This document shows, in pieces, positions 1 to 10,975 of a stretch of 64,000 nucleotides of DNA. Positions within the stretch are counted from its first letter, which is position 1; each line of letters begins with the position of its first letter. Origin of the DNA: Mastigias papua. Its lineage: Eukaryota > Cnidaria > Scyphozoa > Rhizostomeae > Mastigiidae. Where the stretch lies: NCBI GenBank assembly GCA_964019165.1, contig OZ025267.1, positions 13,683,324-13,747,323 on the forward strand. Reading direction: 5' to 3'. Both the position numbers and the translations under genes were made by a program. The notes under the pieces were generated by a model. The model was not told the origin of the DNA, did no database searches, and was given only the letters and a program-made list of their open reading frames with translations.

Positions 1-1384
1 ACACATAAAGGGTCGGCACTACTCGCTTTAACTACATAGCACTCACCGGTCTTTGCAGCGAATCCATTTAATTATGCTATTATTGTTGGTTGCCAAATCC
101 AATTTGACTGCAAGGATCATTTTGATACAAGAAAATCTCCCCATTTATCGGCCGCATTAACATCTTTCAATGAAACTGTCGTTATAGCCTACTTTTATCT
201 ATGAAATCTCTTCAATTTCTATTTTATAATTGAATGTTAAACTAACAAATAGGACCTTGCTCTTGGGCGGAAAATATTGTGCTGAAGGCTATAGGCTGCT
301 TCGGTTTACAGCTATTCGATATCGCTTTGTTTCATTTCTCATTTTCTTAGAGGCTTTGATACTCAACCTGAATGAAGTATGCAATCTGAGGCCTATATAT
401 GGCCAGAATTCAGTCAAAGGTATCCATGTGCCGTGAACATTTTACAATAAGTTAACGTTCCTACTTTCAGAAAGTTCAAGCCTGTGTGAGTACTTTCCTT
501 TTCACATATATGCACTGATTTGTGTAATTAATCCTAGAGAGCTTGACTAAACCAGACATAGAAAGCTCTTCTGGGTCAATACTTTAGAGATAAGATCGGA
601 CAGAGATACAACATTCTAGTCGAGAAAAGGCTTACAAAGTATCACCCCAGTGTAACACTGATAAATGACTAACATTGACTGAGAATGGATGCAATGCTTA
701 TCAAAGACAAAATGAGTAAAATACAACAATACGGCAATACCTTACTTCCTCGAAAGGTCGTACCCCATCGAAAAAGTGTTCCCCAGAAGGAGCTCCTCTC
801 CTGATAAATACTGTTTCAACGAGCACCCCCTTGAATGAATGCCTCCCTTTTTGCAAGAAGCTTGCACTGCCCTTATTGCTACTCAAGAGTCCTTCCTGTT
901 GTTTGTCCGTGACGACTTGTTCTATGTTTAGTGCATTTTCTTTGTTATGATACGTTTCTACGCTATAACTGCATAGTTCCATTATATGTTCTGGTCACTT
1001 TGTTGATTTCTATTAATGTGCATGATGAGCATCCCAACTCTGACACATCGTCCCCCTCGGAAAAGAAGTCCTTTGAATGATTGCCTCCCTTAAAGGCTGA
1101 TTTTTATATAAGCTCCTCAGACGCTGTTTCGAGGAAATATTGAAGTGTAGATGTGCATGATGTTTCTTGAGGCCTTGTTGTAATTCTTGATTATGCATCA
1201 TAGCTATTGATATGCAGAGCATGAAATAATCCGAAGGTTTCTATTCATTGCAATGGCAATGTGACCCGTGAAATCCATTGGTATTTTCCAATGTGAATTT
1301 GCTTTAAAGTTGCACCCAAGTGCAAGTACAAGAAAAAAGTTCCTTACTTGTTTTGTTGAGAGTCCTTTCTGCCATGCGCATGCG
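1..1384. other. no gene seen; two small repeats
   Basis: No ORF here has a recognisable domain or coding character. Two repeats stand out. A 17-base string at 716-732 recurs exactly at 10904-10920, inside a probable Penelope-like terminus. A 19-base motif at 831-849 recurs at 1073-1091 with one mismatch, both copies in the same orientation about 240 bases apart. The short ORFs look like chance open frames. Confidence 0.6.
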
Positions 1385-1630
1385 TTGATGGGCAAGTGGC
1401 CAAGTGGTTTTGAGGGCTGTGCGTCAAACCCTTAGATCATATTTAGGATGTTTGGTCACTGTCCACCTAGAAGTAAATGGGTATCTAGTGGCAATACTGG
1501 GAAGTTGAAGACGGCGAGGAAAGGAACAGGCAGACATACCTCATTATGCAGATGGCTGAGGATAAGTGCCCTCTCTAATAGGCACTCCATTGAATTGTGC
1601 AGATAAAACTAAAAAACAAATAACATAATA
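1385..1630 (+). mobile_element. candidate tRNA-derived SINE
   Basis: The segment opens with TGGCCAAGTGG (1397-1407), a good match to the RNA polymerase III A box of tRNA genes (TGGCNNAGTGG). It continues with about 200 bases of unique body and ends in an A-rich tail (about 1606-1630, AAAACTAAAAAACAAATAAC). This order of tRNA-like head, body and A-rich tail is that of a SINE. A clear B box (GGTTCGANTCC) is not visible, so the copy would be degenerate and no longer transcribable. No target-site duplication could be assigned. It could instead be chance similarity to an A box; multi-copy status would decide. Confidence 0.4.
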
Positions 1631-1639
1631 AGTTTCATA

Positions 1640-1765
1640 TCCTGATGGTACTGGAAAGCAGCTAGCATTTATATTGACACACCCTATTATTGTCATATTA
1701 TCAACACAGGTTTCTTCTTGCCATTTGTGACACCAAATGGATTACTGCTTTCCAGTACCATCAGG
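1640..1765. repeat. foldback element with 22-bp perfect inverted repeats
   Basis: The arm at 1640-1661 (begins TCCTGATGGTACTGG) is the exact reverse complement of 1744-1765, leaving an 82-base spacer. A second hairpin lies inside the right half: CCATTTG at 1721-1727 pairs with CAAATGG at 1734-1740. The 126-bp structure has the form of a small MITE or foldback element. The spacer is too long for a typical animal pre-miRNA, and no target duplication is obvious. Confidence 0.7.
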
Positions 1766-2955
1766 ACATAAAACTGAATATGTGCTTTCTTTACTGATTT
1801 TCCTGCAAAATTTAGTGATTAGATATCTCCAGATGTCATGCTTGAAAACATCATAATTGAATTGTGAAAGATATGAAGTAAGTTGTACAGTTCAACGCGC
1901 AAGAGGTTTCTATTGTGAGCGATCAGTCATTGTCATGGCTCACCTAATCAACAAGTGAGCAATCCATATATAACAGGACAGAAGATTAGCATTGTCACCA
2001 GTGAATTACAATCAGAGGGGATATTCCACGAATAAGAAAATGCTTCAGCGTTTTCTGGTAGCAAACTTGCCACATATTGAGGAAAAAATAAAGGAATGCA
2101 TCTATATCTACACACATACATATATACATACAAATATATAAAAGCAACACATACATTTATATATCTTAAGAGGAAGCAATTGCACTCCTATAAATTTTTA
2201 TTGGGTACATATGAGGATCAAAGTTCTTTGAACTCTTCCACGGGATTGATTTTTGATACGAGAAATGAAACAGTTATAACACTTCTCCAATTTTTGCATG
2301 TTTTCCGACTCTGTAGTGGCTCTGATTTGGCCTCAAACAAGCAACCCTTCGGAGAGAACCTCTTCACGGGCGCCCTTTAACAATCACCATCAGTCCACTC
2401 CTCAAATTTCAATCGAATATGAACTGCCAATATGATCAAAATATAGGCCATCTCGTAGAGCAGCTTGGTGACACAAAAATGATGGTGGAAGTTTCACAGA
2501 TGTATTGCTGCAAGAAGCTAGAAAGAAGAAGAGTTAGATACAAATTACAATCCATTTCTATCCACTCACTATTACTAGATGCAACATAAATCTCAAAAAC
2601 TGTCGTCTTTGCTATCAGGTACGGCACATTTGTTTTATTGCATGCCAAACTGGATTTTCTTAAAGTAGATTCCATAGACAATCACACAGAAGCCAAGTTC
2701 TATCAAAACGCTCGAGAACTTGGCACTGTATTGCATATTATTAAAGATTTTATAAGACAATAGAGTACGTAAAGTAAATTTTGCTTCATAATTTATCTAT
2801 ACCTTACCTCTAAACCACGTTAATTGCATAAATGCTTGTGTGGATCAATAATTTAGTAATTTAGGACAAATAGTGTTATTCTCGATGCAAATTAAAGCTC
2901 ATATTTGCAGTCATTATACGCGAAGTAAACTAGAAGACCGTATCTTCAGCCACTT
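1766..2955. other. no gene seen
   Basis: AT-rich sequence with short chance ORFs only. No domain, repeat array or RNA gene was recognised. Confidence 0.5.
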
Positions 2956-3215
2956 ACTCTTAGGTCCCAAATAAGCAGAGGAATCTTAACAAGCGGAGGG
3001 TTGGGAAAATTTCAAAATAAAATAAGGGGTGGTTGTAATAAACGGGGGATTGGAAATTGGGCCATAGTAATGTCAATCTGTTTTCATACAAAACTCCAAT
3101 AAAAACCTCTGCAATAATCCTCAATCAGTATTTGGTAGTGACTACAACGGGTGGGGTAGGAAACTTCTTCCGAAGAAATAAGCAGGGGAATGATTGTGAC
3201 CGGGACCTTAAGAGT
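2956..3215. mobile_element. MITE-like element, 260 bp
   Basis: The ends are imperfect inverted repeats: ACTCTTAGGTCCC at 2956-2968 and GGGACCTTAAGAGT at 3202-3215 (reverse complement ACTCTTAAGGTCCC, one indel). Inside each end lies purine-rich sequence with short G-runs (GCGGAGGGTTGGG, ACGGGGGATTGG). No coding capacity is seen. A segment at 43928-43977 resembles the right end, so there may be a second, decayed copy. No target duplication was assigned. Confidence 0.45.
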
Positions 3216-3588
3216 ACTCAGTATTTTCTCTTAGAGATTCCTTTGCTATGCTTCTACCTCTAAGTCGGTGCAAAGGATGTCGTAAACAATTAAGAGTAGG
3301 AGAGCAAATTCTAGAAAGGGTATCTTCTGTGGACAGGTGTCTTACCCCTAAGGAAAGTAGGGCATGGCACTAACAATATAAAAAATTAGTTCAATTAGCA
3401 ACCAATGTTTGCGGAGGGAACTCAACTTCAAATGATACTAAAGACGAAAATCCAGCAGTTCCTTCAGGTATATTCATGTAGTTAAAAAGAAGGACACACA
3501 ATTTCTGCCCTTCCAAGAATTTGCTTCGTCGGCTGAGATTTAGTGGTCCTGTCATCAGTAAGTAAGAATGACGTTATGTAGTAATACA
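3216..3588. other. no gene seen
   Basis: Spacer between two MITE-like elements, with no supported feature. Confidence 0.5.
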
Positions 3589-3910
3589 TTTCTACAACGG
3601 TCACCCTAGGGGGTGACAAAATTTGGCTGTTATAGAGGATGGCTGCTCTGCACAGGTTAGGTATGAAAGGGGAAATTATTTTGTTATTTTTTTATCTGAT
3701 ATTTTAAAGAATGTGCGAAAAATAGCGATGATGCGTATTATAGTAGTACTTTAGATGACAAACTTATAAAGCCACAAAGATGAAAAAGTCAGTTATATTT
3801 CGCTGCCTGGGAGTATATCTTTTGGCAAGAATATTTCATTCCATACTATATTCTTTATACATGATAACGCCCTTCAGCTAAGACTGCTTTTCAGGGGACC
3901 GTTGTAGAAA
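3589..3910. mobile_element. MITE-like element, 322 bp
   Basis: The left end TTTCTACAACGGTCACCCT (3589-3607) is matched as an inverted repeat by AGGGGACCGTTGTAGAAA (3893-3910), with one extra base on the left. Just inside the left end is an imperfect palindrome (about 3600-3617, GTCACC, CTAG, GGTGAC). The next bases, GGCTGTTATAGAGG, resemble units of the tandem block at 4155-4256, so the two may belong to one family. No ORF is present. Confidence 0.6.
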
Positions 3911-4154
3911 CTTACAATTTTTATATCAATACCTAATTTGTATATAATTACAGTGAGAGTAAGTCATCTAATAACAAAGCTTAAATTTATTTTAGCTGAA
4001 ATTTATTACAAAGCTAAACAATAAACTAAGCGATTGCACCCTCAGCTTTTGAAACGTGCCCTAGTATGTCAGTGAATCCACGTTTAACCGCAAAGGCGGC
4101 CATTTGACGTGCGTAATACAATAATTTACCTTTATACACAGGGAAAATATTAAA

Positions 4155-4262
4155 GTGGTCGCTGGCCGCGTTAGGAAGGTGACCGCTCTGTAAGGGCTGG
4201 TTAATCGATGACCGCTATTGGAAGGTAGCCATTCTATAAAAGTGGTCGCTAAGGCAGGCTTC
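4155..4262. repeat. degenerate tandem GTGACCGCT-type units
   Basis: Four imperfect units, each starting with a variant of GTGGTCGCT or GTGACCGCT, lie at irregular 24-33-base spacing. Arrays like this occur next to the terminal repeats of some animal DNA transposons. The flanks hold no clear inverted repeat, so it may be a transposon end fragment rather than a whole element. Confidence 0.45.
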
Positions 4263-7200
4263 ACTCACTGCACTTGACATATATAACTGCCTTTAAAAGG
4301 CATATGTGCCTCATCTACCCCTCCTACCCCCCTCATGCTCCTCCCCATCGTTCCTATTCACTACCAGGAAATGGAATAAAAGTGATGCGAATGCTTAATT
4401 TTAGTCATACCAAAAGTATACAAATGAAATTGTCCTAAATTAGGGAAGCTGACAAACAACTGAGAGGGGATGCAGATTTTTTCCAAATTGAAGAATTCTA
4501 AGCATAAGCTGTGCTCATGAAAGATAAGAATGGCTTCCTACAGTTGCAGAGAATTACTCGTACAATGTTCACACCAATATGAAAACAGGTGGTGCTGAAT
4601 GCGATGATTGTTTACAGTTTCATTTAGAGCAAGCATGAATAGTCAAATTTGCTTTTTGAGTTCATTGCTTAGCAATGACATTATCATATTATGAGGTCCA
4701 GAGTTATAGCGCATCTAAGAAAAATGCTTGCAAAACATGCGATTGTTTACTGTGATACAGCACCTTTGATTACGAACCGTCAGTTACTCCTCCGAATGGA
4801 AAAACTAGTTGGTAGAAAAGTTTGATGTAGATTTTCTACCCTGAGTATAAGAATGTGTCTAGACCGGAAAAACACACACAGGAGTATCCACGTTTATTAT
4901 GCCAGATGTGTTGCATGGATGGAGAAGCTAACCAAATCAACAATCCCAACCTCTCCAAATGTTGGCAGAGATATAGGAAAATTATTGCATGTTCAGGCAC
5001 GTATTTTCTCAATCATTGATTTCGTAGTAGTTCTTCCAACAGTTCAAAAGCATTTGTTTCTCCATGGAGAAAGGTTATAGATGAATCTATATACGTTAGG
5101 TAAGAAGCAGGAGTTAGTCCAAGAAAAAAGGCACGCCGTGGCCATAGAATGCATGCTACTTGAATAGCGAAGTCTTAACCTAGCCAATGGCTCTCTAACT
5201 GGAAAATTTGCCTTAATACAATGCCAAAAAAGGCCTGAACAATTGAAAAACTAGATGCTAGTAAATGCATAGTACTGTGGGAAAACATCCTATAACCGTT
5301 TTTACTGACTAAAAGAATTTCAGTAGAAACATGCATTTCTGTACTATCTCCAAAGTTATATGTAACATGACTATTAAAAGGATATTAAATATAATAATAT
5401 ATAATATGCCTCATGAATATTAAATGACTTACAGGCTGAATGAAGATCAGCATGTTTTACTCGTATGCCATTGGGGGGAACTAAGAAGAAATTTGGAAAT
5501 AGATTGACCTTCATATGACCAAATTATAGGATAGTTGGAAATTTTTATTAGAAGTGTAAAATTGTTGACAATACTGTGGTAGAGTAGATATAGAGGTAAA
5601 ATTGAGCTGTATTATGGAAGAAGAGACGTAAATGAGATTTGCATTATTCTTTTGAGTGTGTCTTCTCATACTTTACTTATAAGTACGTTCCATAACATTG
5701 TACTACATATTTCATTAAGATTACATTTTTTTCTTCATAATACTCACTCAAAATCTTTGTCTATAATTAACATAGGCATCGACTGAGAGCAAGGTACCTT
5801 TCACTCCGCACTTGCATTGGCATGATACGTTGAATTGCGTTAGGCTGCACTAGTTCAAGAAGCAGACCAGTTTTGATTTGAAACAAAGCGTTTTTAGGTC
5901 ATTCTTGCGTATACATAAAAATAATTGATGTGACACCCTTTTATACTGGCTATGCTGACTTAATATGGACACAGCGCTACAACTGCTATTGGAAGAAATA
6001 CACTTGTTCCTGTGTGGATCTGAAATTGTACTGGTCAAATGAACAGGGATATTTGTTACCATTGAAGATGACCCGGAATAATGCAAATTAACACTTTAAT
6101 TAATGAAGTTAACTAATATGCACAGGATATATTGAAAATTGTGTTGGCATAAATTTTCATTGCTATGCTTCAAAATGAACTCAAACTTTATTGAATATGA
6201 CTTTAGGAACATAATGGTCAATCGATGTTATGTACTATGGCACTACAGTGAACAGAAAATTATTATACTGTAAAACATTAAAAGTTCTAAAACATGTTCA
6301 AAACCGATAAAGTGAATTTGCAGTTCATCCTCTCCACCCATACTCGCAAGTCTTACACTGGTTTTTCAGTCATTTTATCATCATACTCGAATCGCTTCTC
6401 CTTCTTTGCACATTGGCACCTTTTCTCACAGGGTTACAATGTGCATATTTCATAATTTTATAACGTAACAAATGGAACTACTGAAATCACCCTTTGACTA
6501 TTCAGGCGTCCGGACCAATATCGAACAATTTCAATTGTCTTACATTTTCTTAAGTTCGCGACAATAACGCTAATACTGCTATGAAAATAATAGGTGATAC
6601 CACAGCAAGCACTCTTGTCACTCCAACCCGTTATTACGTATATCATTTTCAATGCGCTTTGTAGGCCTACTTCATAAAGCTTAATTTTATCCAAAAATCG
6701 TGCTCTTACTGCAGAATATATGCCCAGTATCAACTGGTAAAAATATTGTATTTTACTTGAGTAGCTATAATATTGAGATAATGTTCATTATTGGTGAATT
6801 TTCTTTTAAGTGTGGATATTTTTGTACTATGGCTTATAGCATTTGTACCGGATAGATGTTATGAGGTGATTTTATAAAACTCATTTTATTCAAGAGTGAC
6901 TTATGTTACAAAACATATGTTCAATAGCAACTGGTAAAAGTGGTGTACTCCGCTTGTTAAATAGTGGTACTTTATCAGCTGTATCCTGCAAGGGTACGTC
7001 ATCCCGACAAACGGCATATTCCCCACAATAGCTATGCAAATAGCAATTCATAACTTGAATTCACACCTTTCTGTGAGATGAAAATGTTCTACGTTTTTTG
7101 AAGTCGTAATCTCTACCTATGAAGGTAAAATATGCCAATTTCAACATTAATTTTAAATTTTATTTATTTCAACAGGGTTACTTAGATCTATTACTTGCAT

Positions 7201-7650
7201 AATGAACACCGTGTTGCAATATGTCCTGCTTAAATACACAGTTAATTAGAAAAGCTATAAATTAGAATAATCTTAGGGATCTATGATAGAAGATTTAAGA
7301 ATTATGTATATTTAAGGAAAGTAACTCAGAAATAGTATTGAACACTGAGTTAGATTACGAACCTATGATCTTGTAAAAATACATTCAAATTTAGTTTTAA
7401 AAAAGCAATTTTTATTTGATTATTCAACTAATTCCGTCAGTAGCCCTTCGAAGAGAAAGCTCTGCTGTCCATTGGAACTTTTAAAAAGAGGAACTTTGAG
7501 GTCAGTACTCGTATTGCGTTAAGTCAGTCTCGAGAATCGGGCATTTTCTGAAACTTTGACTGTGCGAAGAACTGACGGGTAAGCCCATACAAAGCATATA
7601 AACCAATTAACTTGACTCAAAGATGATAATCTCTTTGACATTCAGCAGTT
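4263..7650. other. no gene seen
   Basis: About 3.4 kb of AT-rich DNA. ORFs up to 91 codons are present but none has a recognisable domain, biased composition or splice-flanked structure. No RNA gene or element boundary was identified. Confidence 0.5.
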
Positions 7651-7659
7651 CTAGTTATA

Positions 7660-7835
7660 ATATAGGGGCCATCCACATAGTACGTACTCAAAAAGTTTAC
7701 AAATATCGACTCCCTCCTCCCCCCTTTACGCAAGCATACGCTTCTTTAAGAACCCTCCTATCTGCGTATGTACTTTCATAACAACCCTCTCCCCCCTCCC
7801 CCGGTTTGTTACCAATATCGTTCAACGTGGTTTGA
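7660..7835. repeat. pyrimidine-skewed repeat relic
   Basis: The block starts GGGGCCATCCACATAGTACG and then carries several C-rich runs (CTCCCTCCTCCCCCCTTTACG, CCCTCTCCCCCCTCCCCCGG) separated by ACGCAAGC- and GCGTATGTAC-like words. This strand-skewed layout resembles dispersed invertebrate repeats, but no terminal inverted repeat pair could be fixed. The minus-strand ORF here only mirrors the G-rich complement. Confidence 0.3.
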
Positions 7836-7913
7836 ACAAGAAATAAAACAAAACAATTAACAAAAACTCTTGCTGTCCGTACTTTGTACAGCAAATTGTT
7901 TAAATGCATGTTT

Positions 7914-8200
7914 GTTTATAAGAAAACCATTTTTTCATCAGAGCCTCAATTTTCTTAACTTTTGCCGAAATTGAGGCTGAGATTTTCTTAACTTTTATTG
8001 GAGTAAATTGGCTAAACGAGGTTACCATTACTAATCTATAAAAATTTGGTCTTTGTTAACCAAGATTATCAATGCTTGCAAAGAATGAAATAATATCGAT
8101 TACTGGCACGTAAAATAGGTGAATTGTGGAGCTTGAGCCTTGTGATATTCTTAACATTTTCTTAAGATTTTGGCTTTTTGAGCCTCATTTTCTTATAAAC
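7914..8200. mobile_element. MITE-like element, 287 bp
   Basis: A perfect 13-bp inverted repeat, GTTTATAAGAAAA (7914-7926) and TTTTCTTATAAAC (8188-8200), bounds the segment. Inside, 7942-7952 (AGCCTCAATTT) pairs with 7968-7978 to form an 11-bp hairpin with a 15-base loop. The word TTTTCTTAAC recurs several times. GAGCCTCA appears near both ends. No coding capacity or target duplication was found. Confidence 0.5.
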
Positions 8201-8534
8201 TTTTTCTTATAAAAATAATGTGTAATGTCAGTAAATGGCCCTTCAAAAATATCTCAAAGTTCTAAAACATTTTCATTCGACCGTCTGTCACGGTAACTTC
8301 TGAATACATTTCGTCGACACTAGGTTCTTCTGCAATTCTGATTTCCATAAAGTACTGCTATGTTTGTCCACAGCATTCAGATGGTGGCATTTCTTGTGGT
8401 GCAACATTGCAGCTTCAATGCGCCAGTAGCTGCAACCATTGGACAAATTCCTCTTTTCAATTTATCCTCCTTCCTTTTTGCCTGGATTGACATGAAGCTG
8501 AGGTAATTCGGGATAAGTGCAACTATTTTAGCGA

Positions 8535-8600
8535 CCCTGTCCTGTCCTGTCCTGTCCTGTCCTACCCTGCCCTGTCCTGCCCTGTCCTGCTTGTCCTGCC
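8535..8600 (+). repeat. (CCTGT/CCTGC)n pentanucleotide microsatellite
   Basis: About twelve pentamer units, mostly CCTGT with CCTGC and CCTAC variants. Flanking ORFs have no coding character. Confidence 0.9.
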
Positions 8601-9424
8601 AACCAGTATTTCAAGGGTCAGCCACTTCAGTAAGTGAGAAGGGAAAATAATAATATTTAACTGCTCACACTCATGCTTTTAAATTGCAATACTTGACTTA
8701 ACATGCCTATCCAAAGGATGGATCTGCCAAGGGGGAAGATGGTGGGATGTTGTACCCCAATTGTTTTGCTTTTAGTTGGTAAGTCAACATTCCATTTGGT
8801 GACACAGTGTGGTGATTCAGTAATTCACCTGCTAAAGGCAATGCAAGCTAACAGGATTTGTTCAATCAGACTTACTAGCATGTAGTAACGGCAAATGTAT
8901 AAAGAAGATGGATAATTTAGTAATTTTAATCATTACTATCAACAGCACGACTACATTTACCAATGGGCCTGATTAACCAGGGCCAAGAGGTCCTCTAATT
9001 TTTCAAATCTAAATGACTCCAAGCAAAGCCCTGAAGGCCCTACTAAGTAATGTTGATTTCAGTCTTTTGCATGAATTAATGTCCTCAGACAAATTACTGG
9101 TCTCATTTACAAAGTTAAAATTTAGAGCAATTAAAAACTTATAGCTAATGTTTTTGGTGCTAAACTCAGTTGATAACCTATCAAAAATAAAAATGTATAA
9201 CTGAGATGAGCATGAAAATATGATCCTCATCATATGAAACCGTAGAATCTATCCAGCACATGAGTTGTTCCTATTTCCCTAGAGAAGGGAACATGTACCC
9301 AGCCAGTCAAATAAGCATCTTGAAGATAATTCTCTTTTATAATAAGTTCTGGTTTTGGAATAATAAATTCCAAATTAACTTGTTTGTCCATAAATACAGA
9401 TATTTGGTATAAAGGAGTGGATCA
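8601..9424. other. no gene seen
   Basis: AT-rich spacer before a LINE relic. The short ORFs are unremarkable. Confidence 0.5.
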
Positions 9425-10600
9425 TGGGAGGCTTGTGAGTTATATGTCCATTGACTTTAAGAAGGCTTTCTATACTATAGACCAGATCCTGCCTGGATAC
9501 TTTTGGGGCAATACCGCACATCCCCGAATTGGCTCCCATCGCAAAAGTGCCCGCCTCAAACAAGTTTCATGATAGAACTTCAAATTGTTACTAGGCCCCT
9601 ACCATCGATGATGATGATGACCGTGACATACATTAACTAGGACTGTCCCTTTGCTATTATGGAGAGACAATTCTGATAATGAGTTTTTATGGGGCATCTG
9701 CCGGATAATTTTCCCTCAAATAAGCCCTCCCTTCAAATAAGCCCCCCTAAAAATATAAAAACAAATGAGCCCGTAGGAGGATAATTTGAAGATTTATGGT
9801 GCTCCAACATCTTGGAATCCAACATCTATTAAAGAGAATCTGTATGGTTCTAACCCTATCTTTCAACTCGAAAACTGTCAGGTAAATCATATTGAATCAT
9901 GAGGAAAATATTCAAACTGGTGTTTCGCAAGGTTTGTACTTAAGTCTCCTTCTTTTAGCGTCTATAGAAACGATCTGTTAAGACTTCTCCAAATATCCAA
10001 AACGTTCCAAGTATGTTGATAACCTTGGCACTTGCCGTCACACTATTCAGACCTTAAATGAAGTCTTAAGATAATCGCGAGACGCAAAGTTTGATTTGGT
10101 TCGATAGATTAGTTACCTTGGAAGTAAAAAACTAACAGTGACTGGAAAGGTGAGAGCATTTTAACTTAAGTCACACAGGAGACTTCTAGGGCTGTGAAAT
10201 TGATTCATATGCCTCAACATCTCTACCTGTAGCATATCTTGAAATTTTTGTATGGCTATTGTTCAGTCACATTTCTGGTATTGTGGCTCAATTTGAGGCT
10301 CATGTGGCTCTGGGAAGATTGCTAGAATGAAAAAACAACAAAACCATTAAACCAGAACTTTATTTCCAAGCCCATCTCATGTTCCATGTAAGTATCTGTT
10401 TATAAAACCAAAGTAGAATACCATATTCAAGCTTGTAAGCTAGGAACATAACTCATGAACTATATTCCTCTGAATTGCTTTTGTTTAGATTCCCTGTGCA
10501 GCATTGTAACTGGAAATATCTGCATTCTTCTAAATAGTGCAACATATTTGTACCTTCCCGATTCAGGGGGTGAATGGCCAAAAGCATTGTACTTACAGTG
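9425..10600 (+). pseudogene. LINE reverse transcriptase relic (5'-truncated)
   Basis: Decayed ORF2 of a non-LTR retrotransposon, read in several frames. In order: a motif A block SIDFKKAFYTID (about 9441-9485; the family usually has FIDFKKAFDT, so the first Asp is kept and the second is Tyr); a PYLSTRK segment matching the usual SYLSNR (about 9853); GVSQGLYLSLLL matching the GVPQGSILGPLLF block (about 9922); RNDLL matching YINDL; and a C-terminal block equivalent to SHFWYCGSIWGS (about 10270-10310). Frameshifts and stops separate them all. A fragment of another repeat (9712-9762) sits between motif A and the next block. The order fits a CR1/L2/Jockey-like LINE. The element cannot encode an active enzyme. 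Confidence 0.7.
9712..9762 (-). repeat. fragment related to the 40742 MITE family
   Basis: Contains CTCAAATAAGCCCTCC and TTCAAATAAGCCCCCC, which match the CTCGAATAAGCCCCC units of the element at 40742-41202. It lies inside the 9.4-10.6 kb LINE relic and so probably arrived after that LINE. Only the unit motif is shared and no full ends are visible. Confidence 0.45.
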
Positions 10601-10897
10601 CTGGGGTGTCCAAGCTATGACTCGCAGTCTATAGCGTACCTTTGGTATAGCAATGTTATTTTGGACACCCTTGATATAGATGCGTCAAGCAGCAACTGTC
10701 CTTGTGCTGATTTAGGATCATATCAGGGCTACTTATGACATGCATGTTTTTAAAGAAAGTTGTTTTAATCTGTTACGTTATTCCTATTAATGCCACTATA
10801 AATACACGAAAAAGTGAAATTATTCTTATAATATTATATCATAGTTAAGTTCTGTAGTGTCCACTGAATGTTCACTGTAAGCATATTGATTAGATAT

Positions 10898-10975
10898 AAG
10901 GCGGTAAAATACAACAATACTTTTTAGATTGCAAAACATGTTTCGGATTGTTCCAACCTATCATCAGTTCGCTGT
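10898..10975 (-). repeat. probable Penelope-like element terminus
   Basis: Read on the minus strand, this holds ACTGATGATAGG, then CCGAAACATGTTTTGC, then AAAAGTATTGTTGTATTTTAC. A CTGATGA word followed by a CGAAAC word and AAAGTATTGTTGTATTTTAC is typical of the terminal segments of Penelope-like retroelements as I remember them from invertebrates. No reverse-transcriptase coding sequence adjoins it. The nearest such pseudogene is at 23.2-24.5 kb on the same strand. Confidence 0.4.

Noticed and set aside
1640..1765. microRNA precursor
   Set aside because: The 82-base spacer between perfect arms does not fit an animal pre-miRNA; a foldback element is simpler.
8535..8600. CRISPR-like array
   Set aside because: It is a pentanucleotide microsatellite with no spacers, and the genome is eukaryotic.
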